Part shown: one piece after another, positions 9,806-17,638 of the stretch
Numbering within the stretch: position 1 is the first letter of the stretch
Layout of the letters: each line of letters starts with the position of its first letter
From: Belnapia rosea
GTDB taxonomy: Bacteria; Pseudomonadota; Alphaproteobacteria; Acetobacterales; Acetobacteraceae
Reading direction: 5' to 3'
Length of the DNA: 64,000 nt
NCBI RefSeq assembly: GCF_900101615.1
Contig: NZ_FMZX01000004.1
Coordinates: forward strand, 206,665 to 270,664
Program-made: the position numbers and the translations under genes
Notes under the pieces: generated by a model
Told to the model about the DNA's origin: nothing
The model's database searches: none
What the model saw: the letters and a program-made list of their open reading frames with translations, nothing else

Positions 9806-10822
9806 TCAGGCGGCGACGTCGCCGGGCAGGCCAAATGCCTCCGGGTAGCCGAACAGGCCGGCCTGGCCGCCGGTATGCAGGAAGACGATGTTCTGGTCCT
9901 TGGCGAAGTGGCCCCGCTGTATCAGGTCGATCAGCCCGGCCATCCCTTTGCCCGAATAGACAGGGTCGAGGAGGATGCCCTCCTTCTGCGCCACCAGCTT
10001 CACCGCCTCGACCATGCCCTCGGTCGGGATGCCGTAGCCCTGGCCGACATAGTCGCAATTGGCGACGACATGCTCTGCCTTGATGAGTCCCGGCAGGCCG
10101 AGATGGGCGGCGGTGCGCTCGGCCAGCGCCAGGACATTCGCCTCCTGCTTCGGCTTCGGCGCGCGGACGCCGATGCCGAGGACGGGGATGCCGCTGTTCA
10201 GCGCGACGAGGCCCGCCACCAGCCCCGCTTGGGTGCCGGCCGAACCTGTGGCGTGGACGAGGTGGTCGATGCGCAGGCCCATCTCGGCGGCCTGCGCCAC
10301 CAGCTCCAGCGCCGCATTGACATAGCCGAGCGCGCCGACCGGGTTGGAGCCGCCGCCCGGGATGACATAGGGCTTGCGTCCCTTGGCGCGGAGGTCGGCG
10401 GCGACGGCTTCCATCTCCGCCTGCATGTCGGCCCCGCCGGGGCGGCGGGCGACCTGGGCACCGTGCAGCCGGTCCATCAGCACGTTGCCGGACTGGGTAT
10501 AGGCCGGGTCGGTGGAGCCGGTGCGGTCCTCCAGCAGGATCAGGCAGTCGAGGCCGAGCTTGGCGGCGGCCGCGGCGGTCTGGCGGGCATGGTTGGACTG
10601 GGTGGCGCCCTGGGTGATGAGGATGTCGGCGCCCTGGGCCTGCGCATCGGCGCAGAGGTATTCCAGCTTCCGCGTCTTGTTGCCGCCGGTGGAGAGGCCG
10701 GTGCAGTCGTCCCGCTTGATCCAGAGCCGCGGGCCGCCGAGGTGGCGCGAGAGCTGCTCCATCGGCTCCAGCGGCGTCGGCAGGTGGCCGAGGCGGATGC
10801 GCGGGAAGCGGGCGAGGTTCAT
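9806..10822 (-). CDS. dcyD: D-cysteine desulfhydrase (PLP-dependent)
   Basis: A 338-residue fold-type II PLP enzyme, expected to convert D-cysteine to pyruvate, ammonia and sulfide. The Schiff-base lysine is Lys49 in [13 protein letters not shown]. The PLP-binding serine motif is [13 protein letters not shown] and the glycine loop is [14 protein letters not shown]. Length and motifs match DcyD; the close relative ACC deaminase is the main alternative. The start was set at the internal ATG (MNLARFPR), which has AAGGAC upstream, instead of the longer frame starting 51 bases earlier. Confidence 0.88.
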   Translation of the reverse strand: MNLARFPRIRLGHLPTPLEPMEQLSRHLGGPRLWIKRDDCTGLSTGGNKTRKLEYLCADAQAQGADILITQGATQSNHARQTAAAAAKLGLDCLILLEDRTGSTDPAYTQSGNVLMDRLHGAQVARRPGGADMQAEMEAVAADLRAKGRKPYVIPGGGSNPVGALGYVNAALELVAQAAEMGLRIDHLVHATGSAGTQAGLVAGLVALNSGIPVLGIGVRAPKPKQEANVLALAERTAAHLGLPGLIKAEHVVANCDYVGQGYGIPTEGMVEAVKLVAQKEGILLDPVYSGKGMAGLIDLIQRGHFAKDQNIVFLHTGGQAGLFGYPEAFGLPGDVAA

Positions 10823-10864
10823 GCGGGACGTGTCCTTGCTTGGCCGTGTCCCGCCGAGGCTAGA

Positions 10865-10897
10865 GCGGTCCACCCGTGGCGTACACGGGTGAACCGC
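10865..10897. terminator. Interrupted 13-bp hairpin between asd and dcyD
   Basis: GCGGT-c-CACCCGTG, loop GCGTA, CACGGGTG-a-ACCGC: an 8-bp perfect stem extended by 5 more pairs across one mismatch. It begins with CTAGAGCGG (10860 onward), the same 9 bases that open the intergenic repeat at 27898. It lies just after the asd stop on the minus strand, so it may serve as its terminator. Confidence 0.5.
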
Positions 10898-10903
10898 AGG
10901 CGG

Positions 10904-11905
10904 TCAGCCCGCCAGCCGGAGCCGCTCGGCGATCTGCACGGCATTGAGTGCCGCGCCCTTCAGCAGCTGGTCGCCGCAGAGGAAGAGGTCGAGGCCGCAA
11001 TCGCCGAAGACCGGGTTGGCCCGGATGCGGCCAGCCTCGACATCGTCCTGGCCGGTCGCGGTGATCGGCATCGGGTAGAGCTGGGCGGCGGGGTCGTCCA
11101 CCACCTTCACCCCGGCGGCCTTGGCGAGTACGGCGCGGGCCGCCTCCGGCGTCACCGGCCGCTCGGTCTCGATCGTCACCGCCTCGGCATGGACGCGGAA
11201 GGTCGGGATGCGGACGGCGGTGCAGGAGATCAGCAGGTCCGGCAGGCCCATGATCTTCCGGCTCTCCCAGGCGACCTTCATCTCCTCCCGCGTATAGGCG
11301 TTCGGCTGGAAGCTATCGATCTGGGGGATGACGTTGAAGGCGAGGGGGTGGGCGAAGACCTCATGCCCGGCCGGGCCGCCCTCCAGCAGAACCCGGCGCG
11401 TCTCCCGCTCCAGCTCCGCCATGCCCTCGGCGCCGGCGCCGCTGGCCGCCTGGTAGGTGGAGACGATGACGCGCCTGAGGCCGAAGGCCTGGCGCAGCGG
11501 CTCCAGCGCGACCACCAGGATGGCGGTGGTGCAATTGGGGTTGGCGATCAGCCGGTGGTTGCCGATGGCCGCGGCATTCACCTCCGGCACCACCAGCGGA
11601 ACGTCCTGCTCCAGCCGGAAGGCAGAGGAATTGTCCACCACGGCGACGCCCGCCTCGGCCAGGGCGCGCGCATGGGCCTTGGCGAAGTCGCCGGAGACGG
11701 CGAGCAGGGCGAGGTCCAGGTTGCGGGCCGCCTCAAGGCTATAGGCCTCGATGGTGATCTCGCCCCAGGGCGTTTTCTGCTTGGTGCCGGCGCTGCGGGT
11801 GGAGGCGAAGAGGCACAGCTCCGTCACGGGGAAGCGCCGCTTGGCCAGCACCTCCACCAATTCCTTGCCGACCGCGCCCGTGGCTCCGATCACGCCAACC
11901 CGCAT
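10904..11905 (-). CDS. asd: Aspartate-semialdehyde dehydrogenase
   Basis: A 333-residue NADPH-dependent enzyme that makes aspartate semialdehyde, the branch point to lysine, threonine and methionine. The nucleotide loop GATGAVG is at 7-13 and the catalytic Cys125 is in ANPNCTT. Substrate-binding residues are visible in [10 protein letters not shown] and in the later [15 protein letters not shown]. It is divergent from the lysyl-tRNA synthetase gene, with about 150 bases between starts. Its cell-wall diaminopimelate branch links it to lysA at the window start. Confidence 0.96.
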   Translation of the reverse strand: MRVGVIGATGAVGKELVEVLAKRRFPVTELCLFASTRSAGTKQKTPWGEITIEAYSLEAARNLDLALLAVSGDFAKAHARALAEAGVAVVDNSSAFRLEQDVPLVVPEVNAAAIGNHRLIANPNCTTAILVVALEPLRQAFGLRRVIVSTYQAASGAGAEGMAELERETRRVLLEGGPAGHEVFAHPLAFNVIPQIDSFQPNAYTREEMKVAWESRKIMGLPDLLISCTAVRIPTFRVHAEAVTIETERPVTPEAARAVLAKAAGVKVVDDPAAQLYPMPITATGQDDVEAGRIRANPVFGDCGLDLFLCGDQLLKGAALNAVQIAERLRLAG

Positions 11906-12056
11906 GGCACCCTTCTCTCCTGTGTAGGTCCTGCCCGATTAGCGCAGGCCGGCTCTCAATTCTACAAAGGCCTGACCCCGGCCCGGGCCGGTCTGCCATG
12001 CATCGGGGGCGGTGTCCTGCGTTGACCGCACCGCCGCCCCCTGCCATCTGCCCTGC

Positions 12057-13649
12057 ATGAGCGCCGATCCATCCCTCCGCAACGTCAAGGCCTGGCCCTT
12101 CGAGGAAGCCGCCAAGGTCGCCGACCGGCTGGCCGCCGCGCCGAAACCGGAGGGCGGCCCGAAGGGCGCCTTGTTCCAGACCGGCTATGGCCCCTCCGGC
12201 CTGCCGCATATCGGCACCTTCGGCGAGGTGGCGCGGACCACCTGGGTGCGGCGCGCCTTCGAGCGGATGACCGGCCTGCCCGCCCGGCTGCTGGCCTTCT
12301 CCGATGACATGGATGGGTTGCGGAAGGTCCCGGACAACGTGCCGAACAAGGCGATGCTCGCCGGGTATCTCGGCCGGCCGCTGACCGCCATCCCCGACCC
12401 CTTCGGGACGCATGACAGTTTCGGGGCGCACAACAATGCCCGGCTGCAGGCCTTCCTCGATACCTTCGGCTTCGATTACGAATTCGCCTCCTCGACCGAC
12501 TACTACCGCAGCGGCCGGTTCGATGCGGCCCTGCTGCGGATGGCGGAGCGGCATGAGGAGGTGCGGGGAGTGATCCTGCCGACCCTCGGCCCCGACCGCC
12601 GCGCCACCTATTCGCCCTTCCTGCCGATCCATCCCGAGACCGGCATCGTCATGCAGGTGCCGATGGAGGAGGTCCGTCCGGCGGAGGATCTGCTGGTCTG
12701 GACCGACCCGCAGACGGGCAAGCGTCATGGCACGCGCATCACCGGCGGCCATGCCAAGGCGCAGTGGAAGGCGGACTGGGCATTGCGCTGGTACGCGCTT
12801 GGCGTCGATTACGAGATGTCGGGCAAGGATCTGATCGATTCCGTCCGCCTCTCGGGGCAGATCTGCCGCATCCTCGGCGGAACTCCGCCGGCTGGATTCA
12901 CCTATGAACTGTTCCTGGACGAGCAGGGGCAGAAGATCAGCAAGTCGAAGGGCAACGGCCTCACCATCGAGGAATGGCTGCGCTACGCTCCGCCCGAGAG
13001 CCTCGCCCAGTTCATGTACGGCCAGCCGCAGCGGGCGAAGCGGCTGTTCTTCGACGTCATCCCCCGCGCGGTGGACGACTACCTGGCCAATCTCGAGAAG
13101 CTGAAGGCGGCATCCGGGGATACCCACCCCGGCACCAACCCGGCCTGGCACATCCATGGCGGCAGCAGCAACGACCCGGGCTCGCCCATCTCCTTCGCCA
13201 TGCTGCTGAACCTCGCCAGCGTGGTGAATGCGGAGGGGCCGGAGATCCTCTGGGGCTTCATCGGCAGATACGCCCCCGGCGTCACCGCCGAGAGCCACCC
13301 GATGCTGGCGCGGCTGGCGGAGCATGCCGTTGCCTATTACCGGGACTTCGTCGCGCCCCAGAAGCGGCACCGGCCGCCGGGCGCGCTGGAGCGGGCGGCG
13401 CTGGAGGACCTGCTCGGCGCGCTGCGAACCTTGCCGGCCGAGAGCGATGCCGAGGCGATCCAGACGCTGCTCTACGAGGTTGGCAAGCGGCATGAATTCG
13501 CCAGCCTGCGGGACTGGTTCTCCTGCCTCTACCAGGTGCTGCTCGGCCAGCAGGAAGGGCCGCGCTTCGGCGGCTTCGTGGCCCTCTACGGCATCCCCGG
13601 CACGATCGGCCTGATCGAGGCGGCCCTGGCTCGGGGGGACGCGGCCTAG
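12057..13649 (+). CDS. lysK: Lysyl-tRNA synthetase, class I
   Basis: A 530-residue class I lysine--tRNA ligase, the form found in archaea and many alphaproteobacteria. The HIGH-equivalent is HIGT at 51-54 ([11 protein letters not shown]) and the KMSKS loop is KISKSKG near 292. ATG 12057 ([10 protein letters not shown]) was chosen; a GTG at 12012 would add a Cys-rich leader with no family match. The last base of its TAG is the first base of the GTG of the MprF-like gene, so the enzyme that charges tRNA-Lys is coupled to a protein of the family that uses Lys-tRNA. Confidence 0.94.
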   Translation: MSADPSLRNVKAWPFEEAAKVADRLAAAPKPEGGPKGALFQTGYGPSGLPHIGTFGEVARTTWVRRAFERMTGLPARLLAFSDDMDGLRKVPDNVPNKAMLAGYLGRPLTAIPDPFGTHDSFGAHNNARLQAFLDTFGFDYEFASSTDYYRSGRFDAALLRMAERHEEVRGVILPTLGPDRRATYSPFLPIHPETGIVMQVPMEEVRPAEDLLVWTDPQTGKRHGTRITGGHAKAQWKADWALRWYALGVDYEMSGKDLIDSVRLSGQICRILGGTPPAGFTYELFLDEQGQKISKSKGNGLTIEEWLRYAPPESLAQFMYGQPQRAKRLFFDVIPRAVDDYLANLEKLKAASGDTHPGTNPAWHIHGGSSNDPGSPISFAMLLNLASVVNAEGPEILWGFIGRYAPGVTAESHPMLARLAEHAVAYYRDFVAPQKRHRPPGALERAALEDLLGALRTLPAESDAEAIQTLLYEVGKRHEFASLRDWFSCLYQVLLGQQEGPRFGGFVALYGIPGTIGLIEAALARGDAA

Positions 13650-15574
13650 TGTCCCGCCTGCTGGTCTGGCTGCGCCGGCATGGGGCGACGGTGTTCGGCC
13701 TCGTGCTGCTCGTCGGCGCGCTCTATGTGGTGCAGAAGGAATTCCGGGGCCTGTCGGTCGCGGAGATCCGCGAGGCGATGGGGAAGCTGTCCGCCAGCGC
13801 GCTCTGGATGGCCGGCGGGCTCACCGTGCTCGCCTATCTGGTGCTGGCGGCCTACGACAAATTGGGGTCGAGATATGCCGGGCGACCGGTCTCCTGGCCG
13901 AAATCCCTGCTCGCCTCCTTCTGCGGCTACTCGCTGGCGCATAACCTCGGCTTCGCCGCGGTCTCCGGTGCGGCGGTGCGCTACCGGCTCTACTCCGCCT
14001 GGGGGCTGACGCCGCTCGAGATCGCCAAGGTGGTGGGCTTCACCAGCCTGACCTTCGGCCTGGGCGGCATGGCGCTGGGCGGCCTTGTGCTGATGTTCGA
14101 GCCGGAGGTGGTGCCCTGGTTCGGCAGCAAGCTGCCGCACTGGGCGTTGCAGGCGATGGCGCTGCCGCTCTGGGGCATCGTCGCCACCTATGTGGTGCTC
14201 AGCCGGTTCAAGCGGCATGTGCGCATCCTGAAATACGAGATCGACCTGCCAAGCCCGCGCATGGCGCTGGCGCAGACCCTGCTCGCCACCGTCGACGTGG
14301 CGATGACGGCGGCCATCTTCTATGCGCTGCTGCCGCCGGCGGAGGGGCTGACCTTCCTCCGCTTCGTCGGCATCTACCTTGCCTCCTATGCCGTCGGCAT
14401 CGCTGCCAGCGTGCCGGGCGGGCTTGGCGTCTTCGATGGCGCGGTGCTGCTCGGGCTGCAGCCCTACATGCCGGCGCCGGAGGTGATCGGCGCGCTGCTG
14501 GTCTTCCGCCTCTACTACTACATCATTCCGCTCTTTATCGCCGGCGGTCTCTTCGTCTCCTTCGAACTCGGCCAGCGCCGCGGGGTGATGCAGCGGATGA
14601 GCGCCTTCGGGCGGGGGACGGATGCCCTGGAGGTGCCGGCGATCGCCTCGCTCGTTGCCCTGGCCGGTGCCTTGCTGGTCTTCCTCGGCGCCCTCCCGAC
14701 CAAGGGCACCATCATCGAGGAATGGGCCGGGCATATCGCGGCCCTCGCCTCGCATTTCGCCGCCTCGGTGGTGGGTTCGCTGCTGCTGGTGATGGCCTAT
14801 GGGCTGCTCCGGCGGCTCACCATCGCCTGGGGCTTCACCTTGTTCCTGCTGGCGAACGGCGCCGGCATCGCCTGGCTGCGCGGTGAGGCCTGGTGGCTCT
14901 GGGGCGCCTTCCTGCTGCTCGGCCTGCTGGTGGCGGCACTGCGCTCCGCCTTCTACCGGGACAGCCGGCTGACGCGGGAACCGCTCTCCTCCGAGGCGCT
15001 GGTGCCGCTGCTGGCGGTGGCTGCCTGCGGCCTCACCCTCGCACTCATCGCCTATGGCGGCAGGGTGGCGGATGAGAGCTGGTGGACCGTGGCGATCTCG
15101 CCCCTTGCACCTGACAGCCTGCGCTTCACCGTCGGCCTGACCGGCGTGCTGCTGCTGATCGCCATGGTCCGGCTGCTGCGCCCGGCGCGCCTCCAGCCCC
15201 TGACCTGGGAGCCCGCGGTGCGGTCCAGGCTGGCCGCGCTGGGCGCCCTGGCCCCGGCCGAGGCGGATGGCGCGGTCTTCGGCGAGGCCGAGCGGGCGGG
15301 CTTCGCCTTCCTGAAGCGCGACAGCGTCTGGCTCGCGCTGGGGGACCCGGCGGGGGACCGCCGGGACGCCATCTCCGCCATCTGGCGCTTCCGCGACATG
15401 TGCGAACGGGCCGGTGTCGACCCGGCCTTCTGGCGCGTCGGGCCCGGCCTGTTGCGGGTCTATGGCGATATCGGGCTGACCGCGGTGTCGCTGGGGGAGG
15501 GTTCCCTCTACCTGGCGCTGCGGGCGGAGCGGGATCTGGCCAAGTTGCGCGAGCTGTTGCCGCGGGAAGCCTGA
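13649..15574 (+). CDS. MprF-like flippase with truncated synthase domain
   Basis: A 641-residue membrane protein. Residues 1 to about 520 form the many-helix flippase region of the MprF family; the patterns AYDKLGSRYAGRP, FCGYSLAHN and VPGGLGVFDG are typical. The cytosolic part (about residues 525-641) contains only the beginning of the DUF2156 aminoacyl-phosphatidylglycerol synthase domain (RVYGDIGLTAVSLGE) and then stops, about 200 residues short of full-length MprF. No continuation is visible in any frame because the next gene converges from the other strand. GTG start overlapping the lysK stop. It may flip lipids without synthesising lysyl-phosphatidylglycerol, or be a decayed gene. Confidence 0.85.
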   Translation: MSRLLVWLRRHGATVFGLVLLVGALYVVQKEFRGLSVAEIREAMGKLSASALWMAGGLTVLAYLVLAAYDKLGSRYAGRPVSWPKSLLASFCGYSLAHNLGFAAVSGAAVRYRLYSAWGLTPLEIAKVVGFTSLTFGLGGMALGGLVLMFEPEVVPWFGSKLPHWALQAMALPLWGIVATYVVLSRFKRHVRILKYEIDLPSPRMALAQTLLATVDVAMTAAIFYALLPPAEGLTFLRFVGIYLASYAVGIAASVPGGLGVFDGAVLLGLQPYMPAPEVIGALLVFRLYYYIIPLFIAGGLFVSFELGQRRGVMQRMSAFGRGTDALEVPAIASLVALAGALLVFLGALPTKGTIIEEWAGHIAALASHFAASVVGSLLLVMAYGLLRRLTIAWGFTLFLLANGAGIAWLRGEAWWLWGAFLLLGLLVAALRSAFYRDSRLTREPLSSEALVPLLAVAACGLTLALIAYGGRVADESWWTVAISPLAPDSLRFTVGLTGVLLLIAMVRLLRPARLQPLTWEPAVRSRLAALGALAPAEADGAVFGEAERAGFAFLKRDSVWLALGDPAGDRRDAISAIWRFRDMCERAGVDPAFWRVGPGLLRVYGDIGLTAVSLGEGSLYLALRAERDLAKLRELLPREA

Positions 15575-15583
15575 GCCCACCCG

Positions 15584-16228
15584 CTACTGGGTGCTCCAGA
15601 CGATCCTGTGCATCCAGTTCAGCTCGGCGAGGTCGAAGGTATAGTCGGGATGCGCCGGGTTGAGGCTGCGCAGGTCGATCCGCCGGGCGGATTGGCGCTT
15701 CAGCTCCTTGGCCATCACCTCGCCCTTCTGGGTGCGGACCACGACACGGTCGCCACGGCGGATGGGCGCGCCAGGTGAGACGATGACGATGTCCCCGTCG
15801 CGGAAGACGGGCTCCATGCTCTCGCCCGAGATCTCGAGCGCATAGGCATGCGGGTCGCCCACCTCGGGCACGCCGATCTCGTCCCAGCCGCCGCCGACCG
15901 GGAAGCCGCCATCGTCGAAGTAACCTTCTCCACCCGCCTGGGCGAGGCCGATCAGCGGGATCCGCCGGCCGAGCCCACCGCGGCCGCGGGGGAGGGCGGC
16001 CATGCCGGTGACCAGGGCGGCGAAATCCGCCATGCCGGTGCCGGTCGCGGTCAGGACCTTGGCGAGGCTCTCGGTCGAGGGCCAGCGGGCACGGCCATCG
16101 GCACCGATGCGCTTCGACGGGTTGAAGGCGGTGGCGTCGAGCCCGGCCTTGCGGGCGAGGCCGGAGGCCGAAAGCCCGTTCTCGGCAGCCAGCGCGTCGA
16201 GCGCGCGCCAGATCTCCTCATGCGTCAC
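15584..16228 (-). CDS. S24-family (LexA/CI-like) self-cleaving transcriptional regulator
   Basis: A 214-residue regulator. Residues 1-75 form a helix-turn-helix region (LSASGLARKAGLDATAFN), and residues 90-214 are an S24 peptidase fold. The cleavage pair Ala98-Gly99 (AQAGGEGYF), nucleophile Ser137 (ISGESMEP) and general base Lys174 (VMAKEL) are all present, so RecA-stimulated self-cleavage is plausible. The GTG start giving MTHEEIWRALDAL was chosen; an ATG 75 bases upstream would add an unconserved leader. It is divergent from an SOS-box-bearing operon that heads the phage cassette. It is not the canonical host LexA. It could be the cassette's repressor or an unrelated core regulator. Confidence 0.85.
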   Translation of the reverse strand: MTHEEIWRALDALAAENGLSASGLARKAGLDATAFNPSKRIGADGRARWPSTESLAKVLTATGTGMADFAALVTGMAALPRGRGGLGRRIPLIGLAQAGGEGYFDDGGFPVGGGWDEIGVPEVGDPHAYALEISGESMEPVFRDGDIVIVSPGAPIRRGDRVVVRTQKGEVMAKELKRQSARRIDLRSLNPAHPDYTFDLAELNWMHRIVWSTQ

Positions 16229-16335
16229 GGCGCAGCCCGTGGCCTGCGCATCGCGCCAGATAGGGTTTGTCTCATGGGCATAACATCCTAGGTGTGGGAA
16301 CAAAGATCAATAGGCGAATTTTCCTCTGTTTCCCC

Positions 16336-16377
16336 TTGCAGGCCGGGCCGGGCGAGGTTTACGTTCCCGAAATGTTC
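16336..16377 (+). promoter_or_regulatory. Promoter with alphaproteobacterial SOS (LexA) box
   Basis: GTTC (16363-16366), seven bases, GTTC (16374-16377) matches the alphaproteobacterial LexA box GTTC-N7-GTTC exactly. It overlaps a candidate promoter: TTGCAG (16336-16341), 17 bases, TTACGT (16359-16364). The box covers the expected start of transcription and lies 27 bases before the ATG at 16405, which fits repression by LexA or a LexA-like protein. Confidence 0.65.
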
Positions 16378-16404
16378 CAGTCTGGCGAGAGAGGAAAATC
16401 CCCT

Positions 16405-16833
16405 ATGAGCACCGTCCAGCCCAGCCGCGCGCCCGGCCGTCTCGCCCAGTCCCGCGAGCAGCCCTTCCACAGCGTGGAAGAGGCCTGGTTCTGGACGATG
16501 GCCGCGCTGACCGCCCGCCGCGATGGTGCGCGCATCGTCTCCGGCGCCGGCCTCGTCACGCGGCCCTGCGAGCCGGACGACGTGATCCGCTGCCTCGACC
16601 GGCTCTACCGTCAGCGGCGGATCGAGCTGCAGCATGCGCGGATCATGCGCATCTGGGGCGAGCGTGGGACCGTGCCCGATCCGCGCCAGCCGCGCGAGGC
16701 CGGCGACTGGCGCCTCTGGACCGAGGCGATGCGCCGGCTCGACTGGCCGCTGCGCGCGAAGGGCATCGTCACCGGCCCGCTGCCGGTCGCCAAGCCGGCG
16801 GATATCCTCGATTTTCCAGGCGCCGGCGCATGA
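16405..16833 (+). CDS. Conserved hypothetical protein under SOS box
   Basis: A 142-residue soluble protein, start ATG 16405 with AGAGAGGAAAA upstream. The pattern HSVEEAWFWTMAALTARRDG, then RPCEPDDVIRCLDRLYRQ and WRLWTEAMRRLDWPLR, suggests a helical, probably nucleic-acid- or protein-binding protein. No domain is recognised. It is coupled to the next gene (ATGA) and is the first gene after the SOS box, so DNA damage should induce it. Its position ahead of the podovirus cassette suggests phage origin, which is inference. Confidence 0.75.
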   Translation: MSTVQPSRAPGRLAQSREQPFHSVEEAWFWTMAALTARRDGARIVSGAGLVTRPCEPDDVIRCLDRLYRQRRIELQHARIMRIWGERGTVPDPRQPREAGDWRLWTEAMRRLDWPLRAKGIVTGPLPVAKPADILDFPGAGA

Positions 16834-17270
16834 TGCGGCCGGGGCATCGCAGGGGGGTGCCGCAGCGGGTCTTCATCGTCTTCGGAGGCGGGGCGGACCA
16901 GGTCTGGCTGCGCCCGTTGCGGCCCGGCTTCCGCCACTGCTTCGCCGCGCTCGCCGACGAGGCGGGTTGGACGGTGCTCGACCCGCTGACCGGGCGCCTG
17001 GTGGTCTCGCGCCTCGGCGTGCCGATGGGCTTCGACCTGCCGGGCTTCTACCGTCGTGCCGGGCTCACGGTGCTCGGTCCCTTCCGGCCGTCCGAGCCGC
17101 GGGCCCGGTGCCTGCCGCCACTCGCGCCCTTCTCCTGCGTGGCGCTGTGCCGGGCCGTGCTGGGCGGCGAGGCGCCCTTCGCCATCACGCCGTTCGGTTT
17201 GTTCCGTTCTTTGAACAAAATGGCGGAATCTAGGAAGAATATCTTGACCACGGAATGGAACTGCAGGTAG
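16830..17270 (+). CDS. Phage-type hypothetical protein
   Basis: A 146-residue protein overlapping the previous gene by ATGA. Residues 85-130 (PLAPFSCVALCRAVLG, then FAITPFGLFR) resemble a short Cys-containing motif of phage proteins encoded upstream of podovirus portal genes; I rely on memory of the family and it is unverified. The last 20 residues (NKMAESRKNILTTEWNCR) look like read-through into a regulatory region, so the original gene may have ended earlier. A TTTGTTC-N8-GAACAAA inverted repeat (17198-17219) lies inside this end. Confidence 0.65.
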   Translation: MMRPGHRRGVPQRVFIVFGGGADQVWLRPLRPGFRHCFAALADEAGWTVLDPLTGRLVVSRLGVPMGFDLPGFYRRAGLTVLGPFRPSEPRARCLPPLAPFSCVALCRAVLGGEAPFAITPFGLFRSLNKMAESRKNILTTEWNCR

Positions 17271-17273
17271 AAC
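17244..17273 (+). promoter_or_regulatory. Possible promoter of the phage structural operon
   Basis: TTGACC (17244-17249), 18 bases, TAGAAC (17268-17273). The downstream half of the site is enclosed by a GGAATG...CATTCC inverted repeat. It lies upstream of a strong terminator hairpin and of the first structural gene. The promoter call rests only on partial consensus matches. Confidence 0.3.
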
Positions 17274-17328
17274 ATTCCTGCCAACGGGCGATCTGCGCCT
17301 GCTGGCCTCCTCCCGATCCTCCCGACTT

Positions 17329-17366
17329 CCGCGGGCCCGGCCTTCCAGCCGGGCCCGCGGCTTTTT
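17329..17366 (+). terminator. Strong rho-independent terminator
   Basis: A perfect 12-bp GC stem (CCGCGGGCCCGG, loop CCTTCCAG, CCGGGCCCGCGG) is followed at once by CTTTTT. This is the clearest intrinsic terminator in the window. It separates the SOS-controlled two-gene operon from the structural genes that begin 46 bases later. If the structural genes depend on the upstream promoters, expression would need read-through or antitermination. Confidence 0.85.
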
Positions 17367-17411
17367 GGGCCTGGATCGCTCCCGCACTCTCCAAGACCCG
17401 AGGTGACGCGC

Positions 17412-17633
17412 ATGGGTGGCCTGTTCCGTGCCCCGAAGCCGGCGATCGTCGCGCCGCCCCCGGCGCCCGCGCCGGCGGCCGAGACGCCGACCCCAATCCA
17501 GGCCCAGCAGGCCGCCGAGACCGAATCCCGCGCCCGCTCGCGCCGTGGGCTCGAGGGCACCATCGCCACCTCCGGGCGCGGCGTGCTGGCGCCCTTGCCG
17601 GCGGCCCCCCGCAAATCCCTGCTCGGGGAATAG
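17412..17633 (+). CDS. Small podovirus virion-associated protein, upstream of portal
   Basis: A 73-residue Pro/Ala-rich protein starting MGGLFRAPKP and ending RKSLLGE. Small proteins of this form (MG-LF-PKP start, proline tract, basic middle, short conserved end) are common immediately before the portal gene in T7-like podoviruses and are regarded as virion-associated. AGGTGA precedes the ATG; a GTG nine bases earlier is the alternative. The portal ATG lies five bases after its stop. Confidence 0.7.
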   Translation: MGGLFRAPKPAIVAPPPAPAPAAETPTPIQAQQAAETESRARSRRGLEGTIATSGRGVLAPLPAAPRKSLLGE

Positions 17634-17638
17634 CGCGC

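Noticed and set aside
7496..12025. Plus-strand open frame of about 1500 codons
   Set aside because: Runs antisense through the helicase, desulfhydrase and asd genes, which are well supported; an effect of GC-rich third positions.
15575..15700. Frameshifted remainder of the MprF synthase domain
   Set aside because: The DNA after the stop codes for the C-terminus of the converging S24 regulator; no synthase text appears in any plus frame.
15584..16228. Canonical host LexA
   Set aside because: The N-terminal DNA-binding region does not match LexA; only the S24 half and catalytic residues do.
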